A program made the translations under genes and the position numbers. This document shows, in pieces, positions 1-7,747 of a stretch of DNA of 64,000 nucleotides. The DNA comes from Kiloniella laminariae DSM 19542 (GTDB lineage: Bacteria > Pseudomonadota > Alphaproteobacteria > Kiloniellales > Kiloniellaceae): NCBI RefSeq assembly GCF_000374005.1, contig NZ_KB893167.1:1-64000 (forward strand), read 5' to 3'. The notes under the pieces were generated by a model that was given only the letters and a program-made list of their open reading frames with translations, made no database searches and was not told the DNA's origin. The stretch's first letter is position 1, and every line of letters begins with the position of its first letter.

Positions 1-778
1 TCTGAAGAATGTAAATATCTCAGTTGGTCACGGCAAGACGGTTGCGGTTGTGGGGGAGTCCGGATCGGGCAAGTCGACGACGGCGCGGGCGATTACCGGG
101 CTGTTACCGCCGCTTGAGGGGGAGATCCTCTACAAGGGGGAGGCTCTGCCAGCGAAGCTGAAGGACCGGAGCAAGGATCAGCTGCGCAAGCTGCAGATGA
201 TTTACCAACTGCCGGATGTTGCGATGAACCCGCGTCAGACGATTGGCGAGATTATCGGTCGTCCACTGACGTTTTATTTCAACATGGGTCTTTCGGAGCG
301 CAACGCGCGAGTGAAGGAGCTGCTGCAGCTGATTGATCTGCCGGAGGACTATATCACACGTTTCCCGCAGGAGCTTTCCGGTGGTCAGAAGCAGCGTGTC
401 TGTATTGCGCGGGCTTTGGCGGCGGAGCCTGAGCTTGTGATCTGTGACGAGGTGACCTCTGCGCTTGATCCGCTGGTTGCGGAAGAGATTCTTGCTTTGC
501 TGGATCGTCTGCAGCGGGAGCTTGGAGTTGCCTATCTCTTTATCACGCATGATCTGGCGACGGTGGAGAACATTGCCGACGAGGTTGTTGTAATGCAGCT
601 GGGGGAGGTTAAGGACTCCGGAGCGAAGGTGGATATGTTCAAGCCGCCACACCACCCCTACACCGATCTGCTGCTGTCGTCGAAGCCGGAGATGCGCACG
701 GACTGGCTTGATGATCTGTTGGCTGCACGTGAACGTGGGGATGCCGTCTCGGGCAAGGATCTCGGCATCGAACACTAG
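1..778 (+). CDS. Oligopeptide/dipeptide ABC transporter ATP-binding protein (5' truncated by window)
   Basis: This is the ATPase that powers import by a peptide-type (Opp/Dpp family) ABC transporter on the cytoplasmic side of the inner membrane. The reading frame is already open at base 2, so the gene begins before the window; the GTG at 50 is only an internal Val of the Walker A segment (GESGSGKST). Next come the Q-loop region, the signature LSGGQKQR, Walker B ending in CDEVTSALD, and the switch His in FITHDLA. The C-terminal tail with HHPYTDLLL resembles the oligopeptide-transporter C-terminal extension. It is the last gene of its unit, since a strong terminator follows 65 bases later. The partner permeases must lie upstream. 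The substrate class is inferred from family resemblance only. Confidence 0.9.
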   Translation, partial: LKNVNISVGHGKTVAVVGESGSGKSTTARAITGLLPPLEGEILYKGEALPAKLKDRSKDQLRKLQMIYQLPDVAMNPRQTIGEIIGRPLTFYFNMGLSERNARVKELLQLIDLPEDYITRFPQELSGGQKQRVCIARALAAEPELVICDEVTSALDPLVAEEILALLDRLQRELGVAYLFITHDLATVENIADEVVVMQLGEVKDSGAKVDMFKPPHHPYTDLLLSSKPEMRTDWLDDLLAARERGDAVSGKDLGIEH

Positions 779-843
779 GGGGGCTGGGCTCCCAACCAAA
801 AGACCAGATCCTGCCCGAAAACGAGGGGACGGATCTAAAAACA

Positions 844-879
844 AAAAGCCCCGCGATCCAGCCGGAAAGCGGGGCTTTT
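844..879 (+). terminator. Rho-independent terminator after ABC ATPase
   Basis: Arms AAAAGCCCCGC (844-854) and GCGGGGCTTTT (869-879) are perfectly complementary around a 14-base loop and end in a T run. It closes the ABC transporter transcription unit. Confidence 0.9.
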
Positions 880-1013
880 ATTATGCGTGAGATCTACCTC
901 AGGTAAGGGCGGTGGCCTGCCAGGGCGCAAAATTTTGCCACAAATAAACTACAACTGACCTGTCGTAGTTCAGGGTATTGTCCAGGCAATATTTTTACCA
1001 TTGAGGCTTTAAC

Positions 1014-1244
1014 ATGCGCCAGAGAGTTTCACTTTTTCCTGTTGTTATTACGATCGCCCTTTTGTTGGGGGCGTGCAGTGATATGTCTAAAACCCAGCAA
1101 CGTGTTTTGAGTGGTGGTGCTATTGGCGCAGGTGTTGGTGTCGCCGGAACTGCTCTGACAGGGGGCTGTGTTACCTGTGGTGCTGTCATCGGCGGGGCTG
1201 TGGGGGCAGGTGCGGGATATCTCGTCGATCTCCATAACAAATAA
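1014..1244 (+). CDS. Small glycine-zipper lipoprotein
   Basis: A 76-residue protein of unknown specific function. It starts with a short basic N-terminus and a hydrophobic stretch ending in the lipobox LLGAC (Cys at residue 21), so it is probably lipid-anchored in the envelope. The rest is dominated by Gly/Ala repeats (GGAIGAGVG, GGAVGAGAG) spaced like a glycine zipper, as in the 17-kDa-antigen or YMGG-type small outer-membrane lipoproteins. A CxxC pair (CVTC) sits between the two glycine-rich segments. GAGG lies about 9 bases before the ATG. The gene stands alone and is followed by two hairpins. Lipoprotein assignment is good; a role in envelope stability is only inference. Confidence 0.75.
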   Translation: MRQRVSLFPVVITIALLLGACSDMSKTQQRVLSGGAIGAGVGVAGTALTGGCVTCGAVIGGAVGAGAGYLVDLHNK

Positions 1245-1260
1245 GCAGGATAAATCTCTG

Positions 1261-1292
1261 CGCATTCCGGCAGGCAGGCCTGCTGGAATGCG
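1261..1292 (+). repeat. Strong 14-bp hairpin without T tract
   Basis: Bases 1261-1274 pair with 1279-1292 over 14 positions, with one G-T wobble and a 4-base loop. It lies 17 bases after the lipoprotein stop. There is no T run, so it is more likely an RNA-stabilising 3' hairpin, or the first of two tandem terminators, than an intrinsic terminator alone. Confidence 0.7.
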
Positions 1293-1318
1293 ACAGTAGC
1301 AACTTATTGGTAAAATTT

Positions 1319-1350
1319 AAGGCTTCCTGATTAGTACAGGAGCCTTTTTT
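1319..1350 (+). terminator. Rho-independent terminator
   Basis: GGCTTCCTG (1321-1329) pairs with CAGGAGCC (1337-1344) with one bulged T, followed by six T residues. It terminates the lipoprotein transcript and abuts the 3' end of the small minus-strand gene. Confidence 0.75.
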
Positions 1351-1537
1351 ATCTGCTGTTACTCACTTGACGAAAGGGGGTTTCCGCCTTCAGTTTCAGG
1401 TTGAGGCGTTGAATCTCCTGCATATACAATGCGCAGCGATTTTCAAAATCATCTCCTCCCTTTTCACAGAGCTGAAAGAATTCTTCGACAAACTGGTCTC
1501 TTATTTTCATAACCTGAAAATAATTGAGTTTACGCAT
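1349..1537 (-). CDS. Small highly charged helical protein, unknown function
   Basis: A 62-residue protein I do not recognise. It has no signal peptide or membrane segment. Composition (many Glu, Lys, Arg, Gln, with regularly spaced Leu/Ile/Phe) suggests two amphipathic helices, perhaps a small dimeric or adaptor protein. Two cysteines are present (LCEKG and RCALY). GGGAG lies a suitable distance before the ATG on the minus strand, supporting real translation. The stop runs into the T run of the opposing terminator. It could be a spurious reading frame, but the Shine-Dalgarno site and protein-like composition argue for a gene. Confidence 0.55.
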   Translation of the reverse strand: MRKLNYFQVMKIRDQFVEEFFQLCEKGGDDFENRCALYMQEIQRLNLKLKAETPFRQVSNSR

Positions 1538-1733
1538 GACTCATCTCCCAAATTTTTAATGAAGAAGAGATGAGGATTGCATTGCTGTTACAATTTCAGC
1601 TTGTGAAAATTTGACCTTGCTCAAATGAAGTTCTGTTGAAATGGCTGATACAGGGAGAAGATGAGCGCCCACAGCGAATTGTGGCAATATGAAATTGTTT
1701 TTAAAGTTTGAAGGAAGATGTGTTTGGGGAGAA

Positions 1734-1823
1734 TGGCGGAAGGTCAGGGATTCGAACCCTGGAAGGGCTCGCACCCTTGCCGGTTTTCAAGACCGGTGCA
1801 TTCAACCGCTCTGCCAACCTTCC
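1734..1823 (-). tRNA. tRNA-Ser (anticodon TGA), CCA encoded
   Basis: Reading the minus strand from 1823, the acceptor strand GGAAGGT pairs with ACCTTCC near the 3' end, followed by discriminator G and an encoded CCA (1734-1736). The anticodon arm is CCGGT-CTTGAAA-ACCGG, giving anticodon TGA. The T arm contains GGTTCGAATCC. A long variable arm makes it about 90 nt, as expected for a class II serine tRNA reading UCA (and other UCN) codons. Confidence 0.95.
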
Positions 1824-1994
1824 GCATGCGAATGACATTTCGTCATTCGTCTGTTGAAACAGTTAGATCGCGTCCGACTGTTTCGCCGGGCATTGAATTA
1901 TCTTTATTCACTTCGCCTGTCAAATGCTTAGATTATAAAAAGCTATTATTTTTGATGGAAAGGCCAGAAGGGGGGGATTTTATAACCTTGAAAT

Positions 1995-2336
1995 TTATTT
2001 CTCTGCTGGTTTCTCGGCAGTTTTTTTCTGCCGCTTGTTACCAGTACGCTTGATCATTTCAGTAATCTCGACACAAAGTCGGTCGTCTTTGATCATGACT
2101 TCTCCGCGGGCAATCATTTGGTCATTGATGCTGATGTCAATGGTATCACCAATGTATTTGTCCAGTTCAACAACCGCACCTCGACCCATTTTCAACAGCT
2201 GACTTACCGGCATTTGGGCCGTGCCGAGTATTGCGGAAACTTCCAGCCCGACGCCATGAATTGCGGGGGGATCGATGTCTGAGCGATTTTTAGCAACATC
2301 ATCGACAGAATTTTTCGGGGTTTCTTCGCCAGGCAT
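1995..2336 (-). CDS. fliN: Flagellar motor switch protein FliN
   Basis: FliN forms part of the cytoplasmic C-ring of the flagellar motor with FliG and FliM and is needed for export and rotation switching. The 113-residue protein has a variable charged N-terminus followed by the SpoA/FliN domain (about residues 30-95): VSAILGTAQMPVSQLLKMG, then GAVVELDK and the conserved end IARGEVMIKDDRLCVEIT. The C-terminal tail is Lys-rich. The length matches short alphaproteobacterial FliN. What is odd is the context: no other flagellar structural gene is nearby, only a PilZ-domain gene 61 bases upstream on the same strand. It may be a second fliN copy or a detached one. Confidence 0.88.
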   Translation of the reverse strand: MPGEETPKNSVDDVAKNRSDIDPPAIHGVGLEVSAILGTAQMPVSQLLKMGRGAVVELDKYIGDTIDISINDQMIARGEVMIKDDRLCVEITEMIKRTGNKRQKKTAEKPAEK

Positions 2337-2397
2337 AAAGCGAGCTCTCTAACTATGTGATCTGAAACGTTTTACAGGATACGCCTGCTTCTAGAAG

Positions 2398-2736
2398 TTA
2401 GCTATCAAAATAATTCGCAAGTTTCACGCGGGTCTCTTTGTCCATCTCGACAAAGGCACCGGCAAGTATTTGTTTTTCCTCGTCAACGCGCACGATGATA
2501 GCGCTGCATTGGAAGTCTAATGTGGCATCATTAAGTTGCAAATGGAACTCAATGCTTGGCCTGTCACCGCGTAAAAGAGGTCCACGGTAACCTGTAACGG
2601 CAAAACCACTCGAGCTCCAGTTCTCAAGCACATAGGTATAGCCATCAAGCGTAATATGACCTATCAAGCCAAATTCACGTCCTTCACGCCTGACTTCCGG
2701 TTTTCCGAAGAGCTTATCCAGCAGGGTTTTGAGCAT
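2398..2736 (-). CDS. PilZ domain protein (probable c-di-GMP receptor)
   Basis: A 112-residue single-domain cytosolic protein. The two PilZ signatures are visible: an RxxxR loop (Arg16 to Arg20, RREGR) and an N/DxSxxG-type motif at residues 39-44 (NWSSSG). In characterised PilZ proteins these residues bind cyclic di-GMP. The domain continues with a beta-barrel pattern to about residue 105. It lies just upstream of fliN on the same strand with a 61-base gap, so co-expression is likely. A YcgR-like brake or other effect on the flagellar motor is a reasonable inference, but the longer N-terminal YcgR domain is absent. Confidence 0.82.
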   Translation of the reverse strand: MLKTLLDKLFGKPEVRREGREFGLIGHITLDGYTYVLENWSSSGFAVTGYRGPLLRGDRPSIEFHLQLNDATLDFQCSAIIVRVDEEKQILAGAFVEMDKETRVKLANYFDS

Positions 2737-2886
2737 GCTGAGGTTGATCCTTAAAAGTAAGCGGTAGAGACTTTATTCAATCATCAGTCCTAAAGTCCCA
2801 CAAAAGAGAAAACAAGTTGTTAACTGTATGTTTGTTTTTCGCCCTTATCATCAGTTGTTGATAGAGTTTAGGGTTGCTGTGACATT

Positions 2887-3342
2887 ATGACTGTAAAGAC
2901 AACAAACAAATGGATGGCTGCTCTGTTCTGTGCGCTGATTTCAAGTGTGTCAGTAATAGTCGTTCCTGCAACCGCCTATGCCCAGTCAGCTTATATGACG
3001 CCCAACAGCATTGTCAGGAAGCCGCTCCTGAAGCCGGGCCTCAATTCGTCTCTTCCCAAAAATGAACCCTATTTGGGGAGCCGGCTCATTTATAAATCTG
3101 CGGATACGCTGGACAAACTTTTTACCAATGATGCCGGTCTCAGTCGGGCATGTCAGCGCGGGCGGTTTCTTCAGGTCAAGGAGATGCAGTATATAGCGGT
3201 TGTTGATGGGCGAAAGTATGGTGCGGCGCTTTATCGCCCGAATATGATTCATGATCCCAAAAAACTGGCAGACAAGGACCGGATTTATCTGTTCAAGTCC
3301 CAGGGGACATCGAACTGCCAGGTTTTTCACAAGCTGATATAA
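2887..3342 (+). CDS. Exported protein of unknown function
   Basis: A 151-residue protein with a clear Sec signal peptide: Lys-rich start, hydrophobic core at about 12-30, and a likely cleavage after ATAYA. The mature part (about 118 residues) has two cysteines (SRACQ and SNCQV) that could form a disulfide. It looks like a small beta-rich domain ending in an aromatic/basic pattern (IYLFKSQG). I recognise no family. The gene is monocistronic, facing away from the PilZ gene. Periplasmic or secreted location is well supported; function is unknown. Confidence 0.65.
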   Translation: MTVKTTNKWMAALFCALISSVSVIVVPATAYAQSAYMTPNSIVRKPLLKPGLNSSLPKNEPYLGSRLIYKSADTLDKLFTNDAGLSRACQRGRFLQVKEMQYIAVVDGRKYGAALYRPNMIHDPKKLADKDRIYLFKSQGTSNCQVFHKLI

Positions 3343-3464
3343 TTTTGACACAATCTTTTGGGATTGCTTTGGGTAATTCATGATGGAGTTTACCTGACAC
3401 AATCGTCTAAGGTTGGGCCGTCAAAGATTTCTTGTCAGTAACTTCCTGCGATTCGGAGCCTGTT

Positions 3465-4718
3465 TTGTTTCCATCCCTGCGTCATGTTATCCGCCCTGCT
3501 CTCTCAGGCGGAGTTTTTATCGCTTTGGCCGTTTCGACAGCGGTTTTTGCTGAAGGGGTATCTGCCGTAGTGCCTGTCTCCGAATCTGTTCAGACACAGT
3601 CATTCGACCAGTGGCTCAGCGAGTTCAAACGTGAAGCCAGAACAAAAGGCATATCGGACAAGACGCTTGAGGAAAGTTTCCAGGGCGTTCAGCCAATCCC
3701 TAAAATTATTGAATATGATCGTCGGCAGCCGGAATTTACACGGACATTCTGGTCATACCTTGATCGGGCAGTCGATCCGACCCGGATAAAAAAAGCCCAG
3801 GAACTGGAACAGAAACATCGAGTACTGCTGGATCAAATCAGCCAGAAATACGGTGTTCAAAAACGATTCCTGTTGGCATTTTGGGGGCTCGAAAGCAATT
3901 TTGGCGAACACACAGGCGGATTTTCTGTCATCGCAGCAAATGCGACCCTGGCCTATGATACTCGCAGAAGTGATTTTTTCCGTACCCAGTTGCTTGAAGC
4001 TTTGAAAATTGTTCAGGGGGGGCATATCTCGGCAGAAAAAATGACGGGGTCCTGGGCTGGAGCGATGGGGCATCTGCAATTTATTCCCTCGACCTATACC
4101 ATGTACGCTGTTGATGAGAACGGGGACGGACGGCAGGATATCTGGCAAAGTTTACCTGATGTTTTTGGCTCGGCTGCAAATTATCTGGGACAAATAGGCT
4201 GGACGGATAAATACACCTGGGGCAGGGAGGTGCGAATTCCCTCTGATTTTAACTGGGATCTTGCGGGGCTGGAAACAAATTTACCCCTGGCAGAATGGCA
4301 GATTCAGGGGGTGAGAAGTATCGATGGAACCAATTTGCCAGATGCCATGATTGAAGCCTCTTTGATTCTTCCTGCGGGACACAAGGGGCCAGCATTCCTA
4401 GTGTACAGCAACTATAGAAAAATACTGAACTGGAACCGGTCAATACTATACGCCATAGCCGTTGGGCATCTTTCGGATAGAATTGCAGGAGCTGGCCCCT
4501 TGCAAACTGTTCGTCAGCAGGATGAGCGGGCCTTGCACCGAACTGAAGTCGAAGAAATTCAAAGCTTATTGGTAAAACAGGGATTCGATGTCGGTGAACC
4601 AGATGGTATTGTCGGGCAAAAAACCCGGGAGGGGATACGGGCATACCAGAAAAAGGTTGGTCTTCCCGGGGATGGCTATCCAGATGAAGACCTGTTAAAC
4701 AGGCTTCGGGCTTCATGA
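3465..4718 (+). CDS. Lytic murein transglycosylase, MltB-type, with peptidoglycan-binding domain
   Basis: A periplasmic enzyme that cleaves the MurNAc-GlcNAc bond of peptidoglycan non-hydrolytically. A signal peptide is followed by the SLT/MltB catalytic domain. The catalytic Glu lies in FWGLESNFGE, and the domain shows the MltB signatures GSWAGAMGHLQFIPSTY and DIWQSLPDVFGSAANYL. The C-terminus (from about residue 355) is a PG_binding_1 domain (VEEIQSLLVKQGFDVGEPDG). I chose the TTG at 3465 because GGAG lies 6 bases upstream and it gives a canonical signal peptide (basic start, hydrophobic core, AVFA cleavage site). The longer frame from TTG 3432 lacks a Shine-Dalgarno site and adds an acidic extension. 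It probably works with the RlpA and carboxypeptidase genes downstream. Confidence 0.88.
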   Translation: MFPSLRHVIRPALSGGVFIALAVSTAVFAEGVSAVVPVSESVQTQSFDQWLSEFKREARTKGISDKTLEESFQGVQPIPKIIEYDRRQPEFTRTFWSYLDRAVDPTRIKKAQELEQKHRVLLDQISQKYGVQKRFLLAFWGLESNFGEHTGGFSVIAANATLAYDTRRSDFFRTQLLEALKIVQGGHISAEKMTGSWAGAMGHLQFIPSTYTMYAVDENGDGRQDIWQSLPDVFGSAANYLGQIGWTDKYTWGREVRIPSDFNWDLAGLETNLPLAEWQIQGVRSIDGTNLPDAMIEASLILPAGHKGPAFLVYSNYRKILNWNRSILYAIAVGHLSDRIAGAGPLQTVRQQDERALHRTEVEEIQSLLVKQGFDVGEPDGIVGQKTREGIRAYQKKVGLPGDGYPDEDLLNRLRAS

Positions 4719-4832
4719 CAGTTGGACGGTTTAAAAAACAACTCAACTATGCCAGACTGATGGAAATGTCAGGCTGGTCTGAATGGAAGTGATGAAAACT
4801 GACAAAAGAATTGCAGTGTTACGGGGGGCTCA

Positions 4833-5813
4833 ATGCGCTTTGCTAAATTACATATCATAAGTGGCTTTTTTATTGCTCTGGCAGTAGGCCTTGCAGGGTG
4901 TGCTGAGATTGAGCTGGCGTCACATGCAACAAAACAGCTTGGTAAACCTGATACGGTCAAACCAGTCGGGCGCTACAAGGTCGGATCGCCGTATCAGGTG
5001 AAAAATCTCTGGTACTATCCGGCGGTGGATTATGACTACAGCGAGACAGGGATTGCTTCCTGGTATGGCCCCGGATTTGACGGCAAGCTGACAGCTAATG
5101 GAGAGCAGTACGACCAAGAAGCCCTGACAGCGGCGCATCGCACCTTGCCAATGCCGTCATTAATCCGGGTAACAAACCTTGGTAACGGGCGTTCGATCAA
5201 ACTCAGGGTTAATGATCGGGGACCTTTTTCCAACAGCCGTATTCTTGATGTTTCCCGTCGTGCAGCTCAACTGTTAGGTTTTGAGCTGGCTGGGACCGCA
5301 AAGGTTCGGGTTGAAATCCTTGAAGAAGAAAGCCGCCAACTGGCTGCTCTTTCCCAGGATAAAGATCTTACTGCCTATAAAACAGAGATCGCTTCAAGTG
5401 ACACATCAACGCGCGGCGCACCGACAGAGGCTGTTGTCGCGGAACCACTTGACGCGCCAGCTGCGGGAGGAACCGTTGCACAGCAGCCCCAATCTCCTCC
5501 TCCACCTCAGATAAAAGCAGAGCCAGTTGCTTATAATCCCGCCTATAACCCTGATGGAGTTGTTACACAAATTCCGGTCGCTGAGACCGGAATTTTTGTT
5601 CAGGCGGGGTCTTTCTTGCAGATGCATAATGCGGACCGTCTCCGTGTGAAGCTTTCTTCGCTTGGAACGGCACAGGTTGCCAATGCGGCAGTTAATCAGC
5701 AGACTTTTTACCGGGTAAGGCTGGGACCACTGACAACGGTGGATGAAGCGGACAAGCTGCTTCAGGTCTTGCATGATAACGGCTATACAGATGCTCGGGT
5801 TGTGGTCGAATAA
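4833..5813 (+). CDS. rlpA: RlpA-family septal ring lytic transglycosylase lipoprotein
   Basis: RlpA proteins are outer-membrane lipoproteins that cut naked glycan strands at the division site. The lipobox LAGC gives Cys23 as the lipidated residue. The double-psi beta-barrel domain spans about residues 70-165, with ASWYGPGFDGKLTANGE and the conserved VNDRGPF. A Pro/Gln/Ala-rich linker follows (about 195-245). The C-terminal SPOR domain (about 248-326; FVQAGSF, FYRVRLGPL) should bind denuded peptidoglycan at the septum. The gene lies between the transglycosylase and the carboxypeptidase, forming a cell-wall remodelling group, with gaps of about 100 bases on each side. Confidence 0.92.
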   Translation: MRFAKLHIISGFFIALAVGLAGCAEIELASHATKQLGKPDTVKPVGRYKVGSPYQVKNLWYYPAVDYDYSETGIASWYGPGFDGKLTANGEQYDQEALTAAHRTLPMPSLIRVTNLGNGRSIKLRVNDRGPFSNSRILDVSRRAAQLLGFELAGTAKVRVEILEEESRQLAALSQDKDLTAYKTEIASSDTSTRGAPTEAVVAEPLDAPAAGGTVAQQPQSPPPPQIKAEPVAYNPAYNPDGVVTQIPVAETGIFVQAGSFLQMHNADRLRVKLSSLGTAQVANAAVNQQTFYRVRLGPLTTVDEADKLLQVLHDNGYTDARVVVE

Positions 5814-5909
5814 TAATAACCATTGATATCAGCCCTATTCACGGCATATTTTCTCATTATTGATGATCTGGAGATTGATTCTCTATAGGTCGGACTTTCA
5901 AAATATCAG

Positions 5910-7091
5910 GTGCTAACTGTGCTCATGAAAAACAGAACAAATTTCCACAAAATAAATTTTCGTCGCGCGATGAAGTCTCTGTTGCTGGGGTCGGCCTGCT
6001 TGCTTGCTGCAATCCAGCCGGGACAGGCACTGGACACCCTGGCACGAGAAGCTTATCTGATTGATTACACAACAAAAACAGTGCTGCTTGATAAAAATGG
6101 TGACCAGTCGATGCCACCGGCTTCGATGAGTAAGATCATGACGGCATATATGGTTTTTGAACGTCTGAAAGATGGCCGATTATCCCTGGACGACAAGCTT
6201 GCTGTCAGCGAAAAAGCCTGGCGCAAGGGCGGTTCGAAAATGTTTGTTGAAGTCGGCAACCAGGTTTCGATCCATGATCTTTTGCGTGGAATTATTGTTC
6301 AGTCCGGTAACGATGCCTGTATCGTTGTTGCTGAAGGACTTGGGGGATCAGAAGAGAATTTTGCCGCAGAGATGACAACAAAAGGCAGAGAGATCGGCCT
6401 GGAAAACAGTAGTTTTGTGAATGCCACCGGCTGGCCTGATCCAAACCAAAGAATGACTGCCAAGGATCTAGCAACACTCGCTGACCGGATTATTACCGAC
6501 TTTCCCGAATATTATGATGTCTATTCCGAAAAATCTTTTACTTGGGCGGGGATAACCCAGGGCAATCGCAATCCCCTTCTTTATAAAAACATCGGATCGG
6601 ACGGGCTGAAAACAGGTCACACTGAAGAAGCCGGATACGGATTGACGGCATCTGCTGTACAGGGCGATCGACGGATCATTCTTGTGGTAAACGGCTTGTC
6701 CAGTTTAAAGGAAAGAGCAGAAGAGTCCGAACGGCTCGTTTCCTGGGCATTTCGCGAGTTTGATAATTTTAACCTGTTTAAGGCAGGTGAAGTGGTCGAG
6801 ACTGCTGATGTCTGGCTGGGTAAAGAAGAAAGCATTGACCTGGTGCCGCAGGAAGACCTTTTGCTCACTCTGCCACGGAATGCCAAAAACAGTATGAAGG
6901 CAACTGTCAATTATCTTGGCCCTATCCAAACGCCGATTGAAAAAGGCGAGCGTCTCGCGACACTCCGCATTGAAGCAGCTGATATTGAACCCGTTGAAAT
7001 TCCTTTGGTTGCGGCAAACTCTGTGGAAAGACAGGGCGGTTTTGGCCGGATTATGTCGGCCTTGAATTATCTGGTATTTGGCAAGTCATAG
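5910..7091 (+). CDS. dacA: D-alanyl-D-alanine carboxypeptidase (PBP5/6-type)
   Basis: A low-molecular-weight penicillin-binding protein that removes the terminal D-Ala from peptidoglycan stem peptides in the periplasm. All three active-site motifs are present: SxxK at residues 72-75 (SMSK), SGN at 132-134 and KTG at 234-236. A C-terminal PBP5-type beta domain follows (about 285-375). The leader has a hydrophobic stretch around residues 22-40 ending in GQALD. The start is uncertain: GTG 5910, GTG 5919, ATG 5925 and ATG 5970 are all in frame, and AGGTG at 5908-5912 best suits GTG 5919. The stop is 2 bases from tmk, so it heads the tmk-holB-metG-tatD operon, a common alphaproteobacterial arrangement. 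Confidence 0.93.
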   Translation: MLTVLMKNRTNFHKINFRRAMKSLLLGSACLLAAIQPGQALDTLAREAYLIDYTTKTVLLDKNGDQSMPPASMSKIMTAYMVFERLKDGRLSLDDKLAVSEKAWRKGGSKMFVEVGNQVSIHDLLRGIIVQSGNDACIVVAEGLGGSEENFAAEMTTKGREIGLENSSFVNATGWPDPNQRMTAKDLATLADRIITDFPEYYDVYSEKSFTWAGITQGNRNPLLYKNIGSDGLKTGHTEEAGYGLTASAVQGDRRIILVVNGLSSLKERAEESERLVSWAFREFDNFNLFKAGEVVETADVWLGKEESIDLVPQEDLLLTLPRNAKNSMKATVNYLGPIQTPIEKGERLATLRIEAADIEPVEIPLVAANSVERQGGFGRIMSALNYLVFGKS

Positions 7092-7093
7092 GG

Positions 7094-7744
7094 ATGCAAC
7101 AGGGGATTTTTATCTCGCTTGAAGGCGGTGAGGGCGCGGGGAAAAGCACCCAGTTGCGCAGTCTGTCCAATCGTTTGCGGGATGCCGGTATTAAAAACAT
7201 CTGCACACGTGAACCCGGCGGTACAGCGGGAGCCGAGGAAATCAGGAACCTTTTGGTCCGGGGCGATGCGGCCCGCTGGACCCCGAAAACTGAAGCTCTT
7301 TTGATGTATGCTGCGCGACAGGAGCATGTCGAGGAGGTGATAAAACCCGCTCTCAAAAAAGGGGTGTGGGTACTTTGTGACAGGTTTGCTGATTCCTCCA
7401 TGGCGTATCAGGGGATTGGGCATGGTCTGGGAGTTGACAAGATTGCTGCCTTGAATCACTGGGTTCTTGGGGATTTTCGACCTGATCTGACGCTTGTTCT
7501 GGATCTGCCGGTATCGGTTGGCTTGTCGAGAACACAGGGGCATTCGGTCGGGGAAAACCGCTTTGAGGGGATGGACACGGCGTTTCACGAAAGAATGCGT
7601 CAGGGCTTTCTCTCGATTGCCAAGGCAAATTCAGAACGCTGTATTGTGATTGATGCAACGGCTTCAGCGGACGTGGTGGCGGAGAATATCTGGAAGGCGG
7701 TCATCGCCAAAACAACAAAACCTGATCCTGAAGCGGGGAGTTGA
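7094..7744 (+). CDS. tmk: Thymidylate kinase
   Basis: Phosphorylates dTMP to dTDP with ATP, the committed step to dTTP. The P-loop EGGEGAGKST is at residues 10-19. REPGGT follows the first helix, and the DR(F/Y) motif appears as CDRFADSSMAYQG. A lid-type segment (GENRFEGM) is seen near residue 155. At 216 residues it has the normal family length. The ATG comes 2 bases after the carboxypeptidase stop and the stop is 3 bases before holB, so translation is probably coupled. Confidence 0.96.
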   Translation: MQQGIFISLEGGEGAGKSTQLRSLSNRLRDAGIKNICTREPGGTAGAEEIRNLLVRGDAARWTPKTEALLMYAARQEHVEEVIKPALKKGVWVLCDRFADSSMAYQGIGHGLGVDKIAALNHWVLGDFRPDLTLVLDLPVSVGLSRTQGHSVGENRFEGMDTAFHERMRQGFLSIAKANSERCIVIDATASADVVAENIWKAVIAKTTKPDPEAGS

Positions 7745-7747
7745 TCT

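Noticed and set aside
104-844. 246-codon minus-strand frame opposite the ABC ATPase
   Set aside because: It is the antisense of a clearly coding ATPase with all motifs, is very Arg/Leu/Gln-rich and has no family resemblance.
1718-2053. 111-codon plus-strand frame covering the tRNA-Ser gene
   Set aside because: It overlaps a complete tRNA on the other strand and the end of fliN, and has no credible ribosome site or protein pattern.
3350-3375. Possible terminator after the exported protein (CAATC / GGATTG)
   Set aside because: The stem is short and the following bases are not a T run; too weak to list as a feature.
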